DNA from: Aquirhabdus sp.
GTDB taxonomy: Bacteria > Pseudomonadota > Gammaproteobacteria > Pseudomonadales > Moraxellaceae
Length of the DNA: 64,000 bases
Assembly (NCBI GenBank): GCA_030149815.1
Contig: JASLHI010000005.1
Span: 1 to 64,000, forward strand
Reading direction: 5' to 3'
The notes below the pieces were generated by a model that did no database searches, was not told the DNA's origin, and saw nothing but the letters and a program-made list of their open reading frames with translations. This document shows positions 44,997-54,257 of the stretch, piece after piece. A program made the position numbers and the translations under genes. Positions within the stretch are counted from its first letter, which is position 1. Every line of letters starts with the position of its first letter.

Positions 44997-45030
44997 TTAC
45001 GGTCATACATTATAAATATTTAATGTGCTA

Positions 45031-45061
45031 TTGATTGTTTTTTTAGGTGGTACTTTATAAT
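45031..45061 (+). promoter_or_regulatory. Possible promoter upstream of the Gly-tethered lipoprotein gene
   Basis: A perfect -10 TATAAT (45056-45061) with a TTGATT (45031-45036) 19 bases upstream. The spacer is longer than ideal, and the gene starts about 190 bases downstream, so a long 5' leader is implied. Confidence 0.35.
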
Positions 45062-45256
45062 ATGATTTTTAAGGTAATAATTTTTTTTGAGATATTTTGC
45101 TGTTTGTAGGGTTGTAAAAACGTTTGCGTTTGGTAGGTTTTATCTATTTAATTGGGTTGGTGTGATTTGTTGGGTATTTAATGTTCAATTGATATGTAGT
45201 TTTATCAATTCATTTTTGTAATCAATAAATCAATTTAGATTTTTTAGGAGAAAATA

Positions 45257-46783
45257 ATGGTAGCAAATCACAAAATGTCATTCCGAGTAAAGGTTCTTGG
45301 TCTTTCTGTTGCAGCAGCTTTGTTGGCAGCATGTGGTGGTGGCGGTGGTAGCGGCACTTCTAATTCTGGTACGGGTTCTGCATCAATTAGCGGAAAAGCA
45401 GTCGATTTCTACCTTTCTGGTGCTACCGTGACTTTTACTGGTTGTGGTCAAACAACGACGACCGATGCAAACGGTGCATTTACTGTTCCTGCTGGTTGTG
45501 CTACTAGCGCATTTACTGTTTCTGGTGGTACTGATATTGGTACAAACCTGCCGTTCACTGGTGTATTGAAATCACCAGCACCAGCTGCAGGCGCTACGAC
45601 AGCGATTGCTTCGCCATTGACCACTTTGATCGCAAATAACCCATCAATTGATCTTGTTGCTCAGCTTGGTTTACCTGCAGGCGCTAACCCATTGACAACT
45701 GATCCTATGACTGATGCAAAGTCATTGCAAGCAGCTGAAGTTGTTCAAACTCTCATCAATCAAGTCAGCGCGGCTCTGCAAAAACTGTCACAACAAAACG
45801 GTGGAAGTCTGACACCAGCTCAGGCCGCTGCAGCAGCTTCAGCAGCATTGGGTGGTGCAATTGCAGCTAATACAGGCTCTACATTCAGCTTAACGAATAC
45901 ATCAAATATCACTTCTGTTCTTTCTGCAGCGGTTACGAATGCGAATAATACTGCTGGTGCGTTTAACCTTCCTGCTGGTACTTCGATTTCTAGCTTGGCA
46001 AGTAGCTTTGCCTCAGCACAAGCAACTGCAATTAGTGCTCAGGTTTCATCGGTAAGCACTGCTCTTGCGAATATTACGATTGGTGCTAACCCAGCGGCGA
46101 CTTTAGCTGCATTACAAAGTAGTGGTCTGACATCCACTATCGGTGCGGCAGCGGGTGTTACGTTAACTAACTATATTCAAGTTGCTAGCGTGACACTGAA
46201 TGGTGGTACAGCAATTCCACTTGCACAAGTGCAAGCTTCTTCAACGACACCACTTAGTCTAGCTCCTGCTCTGAACGATATTCAAGTTAGTTTGAAAGGT
46301 GTTGGTGCTAGTTATGCAGGACAGACCGTAGCAGTTAATGCTGGATTCAAATATACGTTAGGCACTAACGTTGTTAATGTGATTATCAACAACGTACAGT
46401 TGACGTTTAATAGCTCTGGTGTATTGACTAATGCAACAGTGCCTGTAGGCTCAACCTACTCATTCAGTTTGTCAGGCGCTAAAACGGCATCAGCGAACTT
46501 AACAAATAACGCTCAAGATAGTTTGTTTAATAGTGGAAATCTTGACCTTTCAATTTCATTGTTCTTGAGTAAGCTATCTGCAGCAGCATCTCTTACCACT
46601 ACACAATTGGCTGCTTATACGCCAACTGCTGGTGCTGCGGTATCTGCTTCCCTTACACTTAGCAGTGCAACATCTAATACCGTGTATGTAGGCGATAGTT
46701 CAGGTCAAGCCCTAAATTCAGTAAGTGTGGCTGCTGGATCGGCAACTGTTACTGGCTCTGGTGTAGCTGCAACGATTAACTAA
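45257..46783 (+). CDS. Large surface lipoprotein of unknown function
   Basis: 508 residues with a lipoprotein signal (VLGLSVAAALLAAC, Cys26) followed at once by GGGGGSG, a flexible tether. Residues about 40-120 (SISGKAVDFYLSGATVTFTG, then TTTDANGAFTVPAG) resemble a carboxypeptidase-regulatory-like beta-sandwich with three cysteines that could form a disulfide. The remainder is Ala/Ser/Thr-rich and low in charge: a helical middle (AQAAAAASAALG), then beta-like C-terminal segments. AGGAG precedes the ATG and a perfect terminator follows, so it is its own unit. Codon use is less AT-rich than the glycosyltransferase genes. Function unknown; surface or outer membrane expected. Confidence 0.75.
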   Translation: MVANHKMSFRVKVLGLSVAAALLAACGGGGGSGTSNSGTGSASISGKAVDFYLSGATVTFTGCGQTTTTDANGAFTVPAGCATSAFTVSGGTDIGTNLPFTGVLKSPAPAAGATTAIASPLTTLIANNPSIDLVAQLGLPAGANPLTTDPMTDAKSLQAAEVVQTLINQVSAALQKLSQQNGGSLTPAQAAAAASAALGGAIAANTGSTFSLTNTSNITSVLSAAVTNANNTAGAFNLPAGTSISSLASSFASAQATAISAQVSSVSTALANITIGANPAATLAALQSSGLTSTIGAAAGVTLTNYIQVASVTLNGGTAIPLAQVQASSTTPLSLAPALNDIQVSLKGVGASYAGQTVAVNAGFKYTLGTNVVNVIINNVQLTFNSSGVLTNATVPVGSTYSFSLSGAKTASANLTNNAQDSLFNSGNLDLSISLFLSKLSAAASLTTTQLAAYTPTAGAAVSASLTLSSATSNTVYVGDSSGQALNSVSVAAGSATVTGSGVAATIN

Positions 46784-46806
46784 GTCTTTTAGTTGATATG
46801 TGCATA

Positions 46807-46849
46807 TCCTGATTATCTTTGTGAGTTCTGAAGATAATCAGGATTTTTT
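46807..46849 (+). terminator. Strong terminator after the lipoprotein gene
   Basis: Perfect 13-base stem TCCTGATTATCTT / AAGATAATCAGGA, 11-base loop, then TTTTTT. It ends the lipoprotein transcript inside the polysaccharide locus, so the genes beyond need another promoter. Confidence 0.9.
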
Positions 46850-46935
46850 ATTTAGAAATGTTTTTAGCGCCACGGTTTATTCATTAAAAAAAATTATAAT
46901 CCTTCACATCTAATACCTCTTTAGGAAACTCTGAG

Positions 46936-48054
46936 ATGTTTTTGTCCCACTCAAAGAAAACCATCCGATGTGGATTCATTGTATTGAGCTTATGTTTGGA
47001 GTCTATGGCATTCGCTGCACCAAACGATGAGTTCTTGCATACGGAGCCGAATATAGGCGAAGCTAAATTTCGTAGTGAGATTGGTTATGATTTGATGAAT
47101 GATACTGTTGATATTTTTAACTTACGTAAGCGTCAAGGATCTGCTCCGGATAATGCGGGTGATTATCATGGTGGACATATTTCACTTGGGTACAATATCA
47201 CTCCGAATTGGTCTACAGAAGCGACCTATTGGAATAGAAATATAGCTTATGGTGCAGATACTAATGCGATCGATAGCTGGTTGGTGTCACTATATTACGA
47301 TCCATTTGCGCTTCCAATGGCTGAAGATCGTGCGGTTTTACGATTTTCGCTATGGGGAGATCATGCTAGTCAAGTCAATAAGTCAACACCAACGAAGATT
47401 AATACGACGACTTTTAATCAAGTGACTGTGAATAATCCGAATGACATTCAGGCTCAACTTGATGCGATTTTTTCTAGTGTCTTGAATGAACGTAACCTGC
47501 TGACGTGGTTTTTGAGTGCGGGTGTGAGTAAAGTTGATATTGGTGATATAAATGCTGTTCAAATGCGTGGAAATTGTAAATTTAACGTAGATATCAGCAC
47601 CGATAATATTGCAACGGGTATGTTAGCGGCACCTTGTTCTACCAGTTCTGGGCAGTTGTTGGATGCATCTTTTACAGCTAATGCCAGTCAGTACGGTGTT
47701 GATGTAAAAAAAGATTTTAACTATACAGCGAGTTTTCTTGGCTTAGGTGGCTCTTGGCGCTGGAAATATAATCGGTTTACAACCAATTTAGGATATCAGT
47801 ATCAATATATTCGCCGTAATGGGGTTGATAAACAGGTTTCGAGTTTCGGAGCTACGCCTGTCACGTCTAATCAAACACTTGGTCTGGATGTTGCTTATAA
47901 ACTGAATAAGAATTTAGATATTTTTGTACAGGGACAGGCATTTAAATCTAATTTTGTGGGCACAATACCATTTCTTTATAATACGATGACAGCAAGTAGG
48001 CTTGATCGTTATTATGGTGTAACTAGTCTTGGTCTTCGTTTTACGAACTTCTAG
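46936..48054 (+). CDS. Predicted outer-membrane beta-barrel protein
   Basis: 372 residues. Sec signal peptide about 1-28 (ending SMAFA-AP). The mature protein is made of alternating amphipathic strands with aromatic girdles (HISLGYNITPNWSTEATYW, FLGLGGSWRWKYNRFTTNLG, LDIFVQGQAF) and ends TSLGLRFTNF, a C-terminal Phe beta-signal for the BAM machinery. Two cysteines (MRGNCKF, AAPCSTS) could pair in an outer loop. Not recognised as Wzi, OmpA or OmpW. AGGA lies 9 bases before the ATG. Its place in the locus hints at a role in polysaccharide anchoring or export, untested. Confidence 0.72.
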   Translation: MFLSHSKKTIRCGFIVLSLCLESMAFAAPNDEFLHTEPNIGEAKFRSEIGYDLMNDTVDIFNLRKRQGSAPDNAGDYHGGHISLGYNITPNWSTEATYWNRNIAYGADTNAIDSWLVSLYYDPFALPMAEDRAVLRFSLWGDHASQVNKSTPTKINTTTFNQVTVNNPNDIQAQLDAIFSSVLNERNLLTWFLSAGVSKVDIGDINAVQMRGNCKFNVDISTDNIATGMLAAPCSTSSGQLLDASFTANASQYGVDVKKDFNYTASFLGLGGSWRWKYNRFTTNLGYQYQYIRRNGVDKQVSSFGATPVTSNQTLGLDVAYKLNKNLDIFVQGQAFKSNFVGTIPFLYNTMTASRLDRYYGVTSLGLRFTNF

Positions 48055-48207
48055 TTTTCTATCACACAAAATTAAAAAGAGCATCAAAGAGCGCTTGGTT
48101 CAAATAAGGCTAGTATGGTTTTAACTCAGCGCGTACCAATAATCATCCTCGATTTGTTCGAAATCGTTCAGCTAAAGGATAGATATTGTTGATGATGATC
48201 TAAACAT

Positions 48208-50094
48208 ATGTTTTTGGTACCCATTGCTATGAAAGAACTGTTGTTAAGATTGTCGGTATTACCTCGGCGGATGAAACAATTCATATTGTTTGTGGCTGAC
48301 GCAATCGCAATACCTTACTTATTTTGCTTAGTTTTTGCTATTCGATTGGATGACTTCTCAAAAGGTCATCTGAGCAATAGTTATATTTATGCAATATTAG
48401 TATCAATCCTCTGTCTTACCGTTTTTATGGGATGCGGTATTTATCGAGCGGTAGTAAGGGCTTTTGATGAAAGTTTTCTACATGATTTGATTCTTGCCGT
48501 TTTGATTATTGTTTTGATGCTGCTTGCTATATCCATTTCCAAAATTATTTTTATTCCCCACAGCGTACCATTCTTCTTTGGTTTTCTTATTTTTCTGTGG
48601 GTCTGGTTAACTCGGTCAATCATTCGGTGGGTTGTTCGCAGAGTTTTTCATATTGAGTCGGGGTGTCGTCGAGTTGCAATCTATGGTGCAGGTTCAGCGG
48701 GTCGCCAACTCTTAGCGGCAATACGTGCGTCGCATGAGTATCATGCCGTTGTATTCTTTGATGATAGTCCCAGTCTAATGTATACAACTGTTCTTGGACT
48801 TAGAGTGTATTCGGGGTGCGATTTTGAGTCAGTTTATCGAAAGTTTAATTTAGATGAAGTGCTGATCGCTTTACCTTCTGCAAGTAAGGCAAGACAACGT
48901 GAAATTGTTGAGTTACTCGAACCTTTCAAAGTTCCTGTTCGCACTTTACCAGGGTTGATGGATTTAGTTGGAGGTCAGATTTCTATTTCTGATATTCGCG
49001 AGATAGATATTGTCGATTTGTTAGGTCGAGACTCGGTGCCGCCTATACGAGAACTGTTGCTTAAGAATATTCAAGATAAAACAGTTTTGGTGACAGGTGC
49101 TGGTGGGTCGATAGGCAGTGAACTATGTCGTCAAATCGTTAGATTGAGCCCTAAGTGTTTAATTTTATTAGAACAAAGTGAATATGCTTTATATCAGATA
49201 GAACAAGAGTTGAAGGCAATTTCAGAGGTATCTATTGTCGTCGTCATGGGAAGTGTACTAAAAGAGCATCGCCTAAAATCAATAATGCAAGAGTATGATG
49301 TGAAGACCGTTTATCATGCGGCGGCGTATAAGCATGTGCCTTTGGTTGAGGTTAATCCGTTTGAGGGGATTATTAATAATACGATCGGGACTGCGCGCTG
49401 TGCGAAAGCGGCACTAGAGGCAAAAGTTGAGACTTTTGTTTTAATTTCTACAGATAAAGCAGTGCGACCGACCAATATTATGGGTGCGACAAAGCGTCTT
49501 GCCGAGTTGGTCTGTCAGGCTTATGCAACGATTCCAGAGAGTGATACTCAATTTAGTATGGTGCGTTTTGGCAATGTACTTGGTTCTTCGGGGTCTGTCA
49601 TTCCTTTGTTTAAAAAGCAGCTTGCGAAAGGCGGGCCTCTTACGGTCACTGATCCAGAAATGACGCGTTATTTTATGACGATTCCTGAAGCGGCTCAGCT
49701 TGTATTGCAGGCTGGTGCGATGGGAACGGGGGGAGACGTATTCTTACTGGATATGGGGGAGCCTGTCAAAATTGTTGATTTGGCGAAAAAAATGATTCTT
49801 TTGAGTGGGTTAAGTATTCACGATACGCATAGTTCTGGTGATATAGAAATTCAGTTCACAGGTCTTAGACCTGGTGAGAAGCTCTATGAGGAGTTGCTTA
49901 TTGATGCTGAGATTGTTGAGAAAACAGCACATACTTTGATCATGCGCTCTAAAGAAAAATATTTTTCAATGGCTGAAATTGATGAGATGTTGGAAATTAT
50001 GCTTGAGGCTTCTCGAGATCATGATGTAGATAAAGCTGTGGCTCAAATTGAAAAATTTGTAGATGGATACAAGCGCAGTCAAATTTACTCATAA
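48208..50094 (+). CDS. pglF: UDP-GlcNAc 4,6-dehydratase, membrane form (PglF/WeeK/WbpM type)
   Basis: 628 residues. Four to five N-terminal helices (about 22-150), a nucleotide-binding-like CoA domain (RVAIYGAGSAGRQLL, about 157-170), then the catalytic SDR domain with GAGGSIGSELCRQI near 300 and STDKAVRPTNIMGATKRLAE with Met in the Tyr position. That layout is PglF/WbpM/CapD. It makes UDP-2-acetamido-2,6-dideoxy-D-xylo-hexos-4-ulose, first step to diNAcBac. Start ATG 48208; codon 8 (48229) is an equal alternative. It closes the locus. Confidence 0.9.
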   Translation: MFLVPIAMKELLLRLSVLPRRMKQFILFVADAIAIPYLFCLVFAIRLDDFSKGHLSNSYIYAILVSILCLTVFMGCGIYRAVVRAFDESFLHDLILAVLIIVLMLLAISISKIIFIPHSVPFFFGFLIFLWVWLTRSIIRWVVRRVFHIESGCRRVAIYGAGSAGRQLLAAIRASHEYHAVVFFDDSPSLMYTTVLGLRVYSGCDFESVYRKFNLDEVLIALPSASKARQREIVELLEPFKVPVRTLPGLMDLVGGQISISDIREIDIVDLLGRDSVPPIRELLLKNIQDKTVLVTGAGGSIGSELCRQIVRLSPKCLILLEQSEYALYQIEQELKAISEVSIVVVMGSVLKEHRLKSIMQEYDVKTVYHAAAYKHVPLVEVNPFEGIINNTIGTARCAKAALEAKVETFVLISTDKAVRPTNIMGATKRLAELVCQAYATIPESDTQFSMVRFGNVLGSSGSVIPLFKKQLAKGGPLTVTDPEMTRYFMTIPEAAQLVLQAGAMGTGGDVFLLDMGEPVKIVDLAKKMILLSGLSIHDTHSSGDIEIQFTGLRPGEKLYEELLIDAEIVEKTAHTLIMRSKEKYFSMAEIDEMLEIMLEASRDHDVDKAVAQIEKFVDGYKRSQIYS

Positions 50095-50126
50095 GCTAAT
50101 CTGCGTTATTCGATTCAGTAATTTAT

Positions 50127-50156
50127 AAAAGGAGTCTCCTAGAGGGCTCCTTTTTT
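50127..50156 (+). terminator. Terminator at the end of the polysaccharide locus
   Basis: AAAAGGAG / CTCCTTTT stem with a 12-base interior and TTTTTT tail, 33 bases after the pglF stop. Confidence 0.78.
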
Positions 50157-50165
50157 ATGGTGATA

Positions 50166-50414
50166 TTACTTTTTGTTGATAAGAGGCTGGTTGTTGTGAT
50201 GTTTCGTGGTGTGCTTCAGTCGTTTGATCAAAGTAGGCCTTGTTGTTTTTCCTTGCACCGTCTCTACTTGTGTATTTGTAGGTTTTGTTGCGACGGGTGG
50301 TGTGGATTGATCGGCAGAGTAGTTGAGAGCGCTTCGAGAGGCGACTGGATCAGCCAAAGCGGTTAGCGATATTGTGAGTAACGAAATAGCGAGCAAAGTT
50401 TTCATATGCTTCAT
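50166..50414 (-). CDS. Small secreted protein of unknown function
   Basis: 82 residues from ATG 50414, chosen over the open frame's start at 50468 because GCGGA sits upstream and the product then begins with a signal peptide (MKHMKTLLAISLLTISLTALA-DP). The mature part of about 60 residues is Thr/Pro/Asn-rich and becomes basic at the C-terminus (LIKRLKHTTKHH), probably disordered and periplasmic. No family recognised. A 69-codon frame on the opposite strand covers the same bases, but lacks a signal or a Shine-Dalgarno. Confidence 0.6.
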   Translation of the reverse strand: MKHMKTLLAISLLTISLTALADPVASRSALNYSADQSTPPVATKPTNTQVETVQGKTTRPTLIKRLKHTTKHHNNQPLINKK

Positions 50415-50620
50415 CTGTATCCGCTGAGAGGGTATATTGAGATTGCCGCGATTATCTAATGAATTCAAGTGGTGGAATGAAAAAATGTGTGTTAACCATT
50501 CTTGATAGGGACTTGAAGATATGTTGTAAGAATAATTTTTATTGATATTTATGTGCTTAGATGAATTTGTGGTGAGGTCGCCAAAAAAATTAGCGACTTC
50601 ACGATCGTGATGATTTAGAT

Positions 50621-50944
50621 TTAATCATCCAAATGTGCAAAGCGGACGAGATTGGATAGGTGGATATTGCGTTTTTCTGCTTTCTTGTACATGAGAATGA
50701 TTTTGCCAATTTGTTGAACAACTTCAGCACCACTGACCGAAACGACACTTTCAATCAATGTTTGGCGCAGTTCGCGGTCTTCGCCTGCGACTTTGACTTT
50801 AATCAGTTCATGGTCAGCAAGGGCGCGATGCAGTTCTTCAATCACACCATCAGAGAGTCCCTGATTTCCAAGCATAACGATAGGGTTGAGCTCGTGTCCA
50901 ATACGACGTAAGCGTTTGCGTTCTTGGGTTGAGAGTGTGGACAT
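50621..50944 (-). CDS. yhbY: CRM-domain RNA-binding protein YhbY
   Basis: 107 residues with the CRS1-YhbY domain: LRRIGHELNPIVMLGNQGLSDGVI near the N-terminus and the GNQG loop that is its signature, then HELIKVKVAG. YhbY binds pre-50S ribosomal subunits in E. coli. It is divergent from rlmE, the arrangement in Pseudomonadales. Downstream (50580-50605) GAAGTCGC/GCGACCTC form an imperfect hairpin on the minus strand without a T tail. Confidence 0.94.
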   Translation of the reverse strand: MSTLSTQERKRLRRIGHELNPIVMLGNQGLSDGVIEELHRALADHELIKVKVAGEDRELRQTLIESVVSVSGAEVVQQIGKIILMYKKAEKRNIHLSNLVRFAHLDD

Positions 50945-51377
50945 AGCAAAACCTATAGCGGATGTGGTAAAGAATAAAGCGAAATGATTTTATCAAACGG
51001 ATCGCGGATCAAACTATGAGTATTGTAGCGTAAAACACGTATGAAATATGCTTAAGGTGGATATGAGCAGGCATCAAATACTATTTTGGCTTAAAATAGT
51101 CTAGGACGTGTTGGTTTAACTCCCCCTTTAGTTTTTTTAAAGACTTTAAGGCTACCTACGCTACTTTTGCACGGATAATAGTGAGATTGTTTTTTATTCT
51201 GCATTAATCCGTTTGCCAATATAGCTATTGTCTGCATGGATTAGCTTATCTAAGTTCAGTTTTGATCGTAAAGATCAAGTTTCATATGTTTTAGATTTAA
51301 ATTTTAAATATTTTTGTAAACGAAAAAACGCATTGTCTTCGATTATTGTAAAACTTCGCGCATTAACTGGAAAACTC
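50945..51377. other. 433-base divergent region between yhbY and rlmE
   Basis: No gene seen. It holds an 8-base inverted repeat, ACTATTTT-GGCTT-AAAATAGT (51080-51100), and must carry the promoters for both directions. The rlmE reading frame stays open back to 51228, but that part has no family resemblance. Confidence 0.5.
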
Positions 51378-52016
51378 ATGGCAACCCGCATTACCAACAA
51401 AAAACTTTCTAACAGTAGTGCAACTTGGATGCGTGAGCATCTCGATGATTTTTATGTTAAGCAAGCGCATAAAGATGGGTATCGTGCTCGCGCTGCTTAT
51501 AAGCTATTGGAAATTAATGATAAATATAAAATTATTAAACCGGGCATGACGGTTGTTGATCTGGGGTCTGCACCTGGTAGCTGGTCGCAAATTGCAGCCA
51601 AACTTACGGGAGATCGTGGCATGGTGCTCGCGACGGACATCCTTGAAATGGATAATTTGGCGGGTGTGACTTTTATTCAGGGTGATTTTCGTGAGGATGA
51701 CGTCTTTAATAAATTATTAGAAATGTTAGCTGGTCGACGAGTAGACATTGTAATTTCGGATATGGCACCCAATACATCTGGTAATAGTGCTGTAGATCAA
51801 CCTCGGATGATGTACCTGTGTGAGCTTGCGCTGGATTTTGCCAATAAAGTGCTTGATGAAAAAGGGCAGTTTTTGGTGAAAGTTTTCCAAGGCGAAGGTT
51901 TTGATGAATACCGTAAAGCGGTCGTTAAAGAGTTCACTGTGGTGAAGTCGGTTAAGCCTAAAGCATCGCGTCCACGGTCGCCTGAGATTTATTTGCTGGC
52001 GCAGGGGCGTAAGTAA
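51378..52016 (+). CDS. rlmE: 23S rRNA 2'-O-ribose U2552 methyltransferase RlmE (FtsJ)
   Basis: 212 residues from ATG 51378. An upstream in-frame start at 51228 would add 50 unrelated residues; E. coli RlmE has 209 and begins similarly (TWMREHLDDFYVKQAHKDGY). SAM-binding motif VVDLGSAPGSWSQ, and the K-D-K-E catalytic set is visible as Lys in RARAAYKLLE, Asp in ISDMAPNTSG, Lys in FLVKVFQGEG and Glu in SPEIYL. It modifies the A-loop of the large subunit. Upstream partner of ftsH, separated by 237 bases. Confidence 0.96.
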   Translation: MATRITNKKLSNSSATWMREHLDDFYVKQAHKDGYRARAAYKLLEINDKYKIIKPGMTVVDLGSAPGSWSQIAAKLTGDRGMVLATDILEMDNLAGVTFIQGDFREDDVFNKLLEMLAGRRVDIVISDMAPNTSGNSAVDQPRMMYLCELALDFANKVLDEKGQFLVKVFQGEGFDEYRKAVVKEFTVVKSVKPKASRPRSPEIYLLAQGRK

Positions 52017-52253
52017 GCTCGGTGTGTAGTGGGTGTGGCAAATACGGCGAATCTTTAAGGTTTTTCTTGTATTTTCTGAGTGAACACTTCGATGGCAACC
52101 ATACAAATCGTGACAAAATCGAACCTGTTTGGCCTGTAATTAGGTTGTTGTAGATCTGTAATAGCGCTATGGTAATGGTAGATAATTTGATTTAAAGCAT
52201 TTTGATTGAAAAACGTGTTGTATTTAATTCAGTAACTATAGGTGGAAAAAGCC

Positions 52254-54158
52254 TTGAACGATATCTTCAAAAATACGGTGCTGTGGCTGATTGTGATCGG
52301 CGTCGTGGCAATGGTATTTCTCAATTTTGACAACAAGAAAAAGCCAGAGGCTCTGAGCTATTCTGAGTTTGTGACTGCGGTCAATACTGGGCAGGTGAAG
52401 AGTGTCAAAATTGATGGTGAAAGCATTCAAGGTCAGCGTAAGGACAGTACAACGTTTGAAACTGTACGTCCAAGCATCCCAGATAATGCATTATTGCCAA
52501 GCCTAACTGCGCAAAAAGTGGAAGTACAAGGTGCTGCTCCTGAGCGTCAAAGTGTTTGGATGCAATTGCTTGTTGCAAGCTTTCCAGTCCTGTTGATCAT
52601 TGGTTTGATCATGTTTTTTATGCGTAATGCACAAGGCGGTGGTAGTGGCGGTGGCGGTGGTCGCGGTCCGATGAGCTTTGGTAAGTCTAAAGCGAAGATG
52701 CTGACAGAAGATCAAATTAAGGTTAATTTCACCGATGTTGCTGGTTGTGATGAGGCGAAAGCGGAGTTGGTTGAGATTGTTGACTTTCTCCGTGATCCAT
52801 CCAAGTTTAAACGTCTTGGTGCGATGATTCCGCGTGGTGTGCTGATGGTTGGCCCGCCAGGAACAGGTAAAACATTACTGGCAAAAGCCGTTGCGGGTGA
52901 AGCGAAAGTTCCATTCTTTTCGATTTCTGGTTCAGATTTCGTCGAGATGTTTGTTGGTGTTGGTGCATCTCGTGTACGTGATATGTTTGAACAAGCAAAG
53001 CGTCATGCGCCTTGTATTATTTTTATCGACGAAATCGATGCAGTTGGTCGTCATCGCGGTTCAGGTATGGGCGGTGGTAATGATGAACGTGAACAAACGT
53101 TGAACCAAATGTTGGTTGAGATGGATGGTTTTGAAGGTTCAGAAGGTGTCATTGTAATTGCGGCGACAAACCGTGCTGATGTGTTGGATAAAGCGTTATT
53201 GCGTCCAGGTCGTTTTGATCGTCAGGTTGCAGTGAGCTTACCAGATATTAAGGGTCGCGAAGAGATTTTGAATGTTCACATGAAGAAATTACCTTCATCG
53301 ACTGGTGTTGAAACTAAAGTGCTTGCACGTGGTACACCAGGTATGAGTGGTGCAGATTTGGCAAACTTAGTCAATGAAGCGGCATTATTTGCAGCGCGTC
53401 GTAATAAGAACACTGTGGATATGCATGATTTTGAAGATGCTAAAGATAAGATCTTCATGGGTCCAGAACGCAAGTCGATGGTAATGCGTGATGAAGAGCG
53501 CAAAAATACGGCGTACCATGAAGCAGGCCATGCTGTAGTTGCAGAGCTGTTGCCGAATACTGATCCTGTGCATAAAGTCACGATTATGCCGCGCGGTTGG
53601 GCACTGGGTGTGACATGGCAGTTGCCTGAATTTGATCGTATCAGTAATTATAAAGACAAGATGTTGAATGAGTTATCAATCTTGTTTGGTGGTCGTATTG
53701 CTGAAGAAGTTTTTGTGAATCAGAAGTCTACAGGTGCATCAAATGACTTTGAACGCGCAACCAAAATTGCCCGTGCAATGGTCACTAAATATGGCATGAG
53801 CGATGCGCTCGGTGTCATGGTGTATGAAGATGATTCGCAAGATGGTGGTTATTTCGGCAAGATCGGCAATCGTACGGTCAGCGAAGCAACACAGCAATTG
53901 ATCGATCAAGAAATTCGCCGCATTTTAGAAACGCAATATACTGTTGCGCGTGATTTGATTGAGGCGAATAAAGACAAGATCGAAGTGATGGTTGAAGCAT
54001 TACTGAAATGGGAAACCATCGATCGTGATCAAGTGATTGATATCATGGAAGGTCGCCAACCGCGCGAACCTAAAGTATATGAGCCAGTGAACCCTGTGCC
54101 TGTATCTGTGGCACCTGTTGAAGGCGCAGTGTTACCTCCGCCATTGCCAGCGATGTAA
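52254..54158 (+). CDS. ftsH: ATP-dependent zinc metalloprotease FtsH
   Basis: 634 residues from TTG 52254. The start is inferred: AGGTGG (52240-52245) lies 8 bases upstream, and the product begins MNDIFKNTVLWLIV like relatives; a GTG at 52242 lies inside that Shine-Dalgarno. Two N-terminal helices (about 6-23, 98-120) flank a periplasmic domain. AAA+ domain: Walker A GPPGTGKT (about 200-207), Walker B IIFIDEID, second region of homology ATNRADVLDKALLRPGRFDR. Protease: HEAGH (about 422-426). Degrades membrane proteins and regulators such as LpxC. The C-terminal tail is Pro/Val-rich. Confidence 0.97.
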   Translation: MNDIFKNTVLWLIVIGVVAMVFLNFDNKKKPEALSYSEFVTAVNTGQVKSVKIDGESIQGQRKDSTTFETVRPSIPDNALLPSLTAQKVEVQGAAPERQSVWMQLLVASFPVLLIIGLIMFFMRNAQGGGSGGGGGRGPMSFGKSKAKMLTEDQIKVNFTDVAGCDEAKAELVEIVDFLRDPSKFKRLGAMIPRGVLMVGPPGTGKTLLAKAVAGEAKVPFFSISGSDFVEMFVGVGASRVRDMFEQAKRHAPCIIFIDEIDAVGRHRGSGMGGGNDEREQTLNQMLVEMDGFEGSEGVIVIAATNRADVLDKALLRPGRFDRQVAVSLPDIKGREEILNVHMKKLPSSTGVETKVLARGTPGMSGADLANLVNEAALFAARRNKNTVDMHDFEDAKDKIFMGPERKSMVMRDEERKNTAYHEAGHAVVAELLPNTDPVHKVTIMPRGWALGVTWQLPEFDRISNYKDKMLNELSILFGGRIAEEVFVNQKSTGASNDFERATKIARAMVTKYGMSDALGVMVYEDDSQDGGYFGKIGNRTVSEATQQLIDQEIRRILETQYTVARDLIEANKDKIEVMVEALLKWETIDRDQVIDIMEGRQPREPKVYEPVNPVPVSVAPVEGAVLPPPLPAM

Positions 54159-54176
54159 TTATCATTGTTTGATCCA

Positions 54177-54208
54177 AGAAAGCCCTCGTTGAAACGGGGG
54201 CTTTCTTT
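54177..54208 (+). terminator. Terminator after ftsH
   Basis: AGAAAGCCCTCG pairs with CGGGGGCTTTCT (one G-T) around TTGAAA, then TTTA, 18 bases after the ftsH stop. The tail is short, so some readthrough to folP is likely. Confidence 0.75.
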
Positions 54209-54257
54209 ATGGTTTTAATGAATAATGTCAGTATCCAGTTGGTTTTTAGAATACATT

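Noticed and set aside
50157..50366. 69-codon plus-strand frame opposite the small secreted protein gene
   Set aside because: No Shine-Dalgarno, no recognisable motif, and it starts inside the terminator after pglF; the opposite frame has a signal peptide.
51228..51377. N-terminal extension of RlmE by 50 residues
   Set aside because: It has no family resemblance, and the internal ATG gives the normal length and N-terminus.
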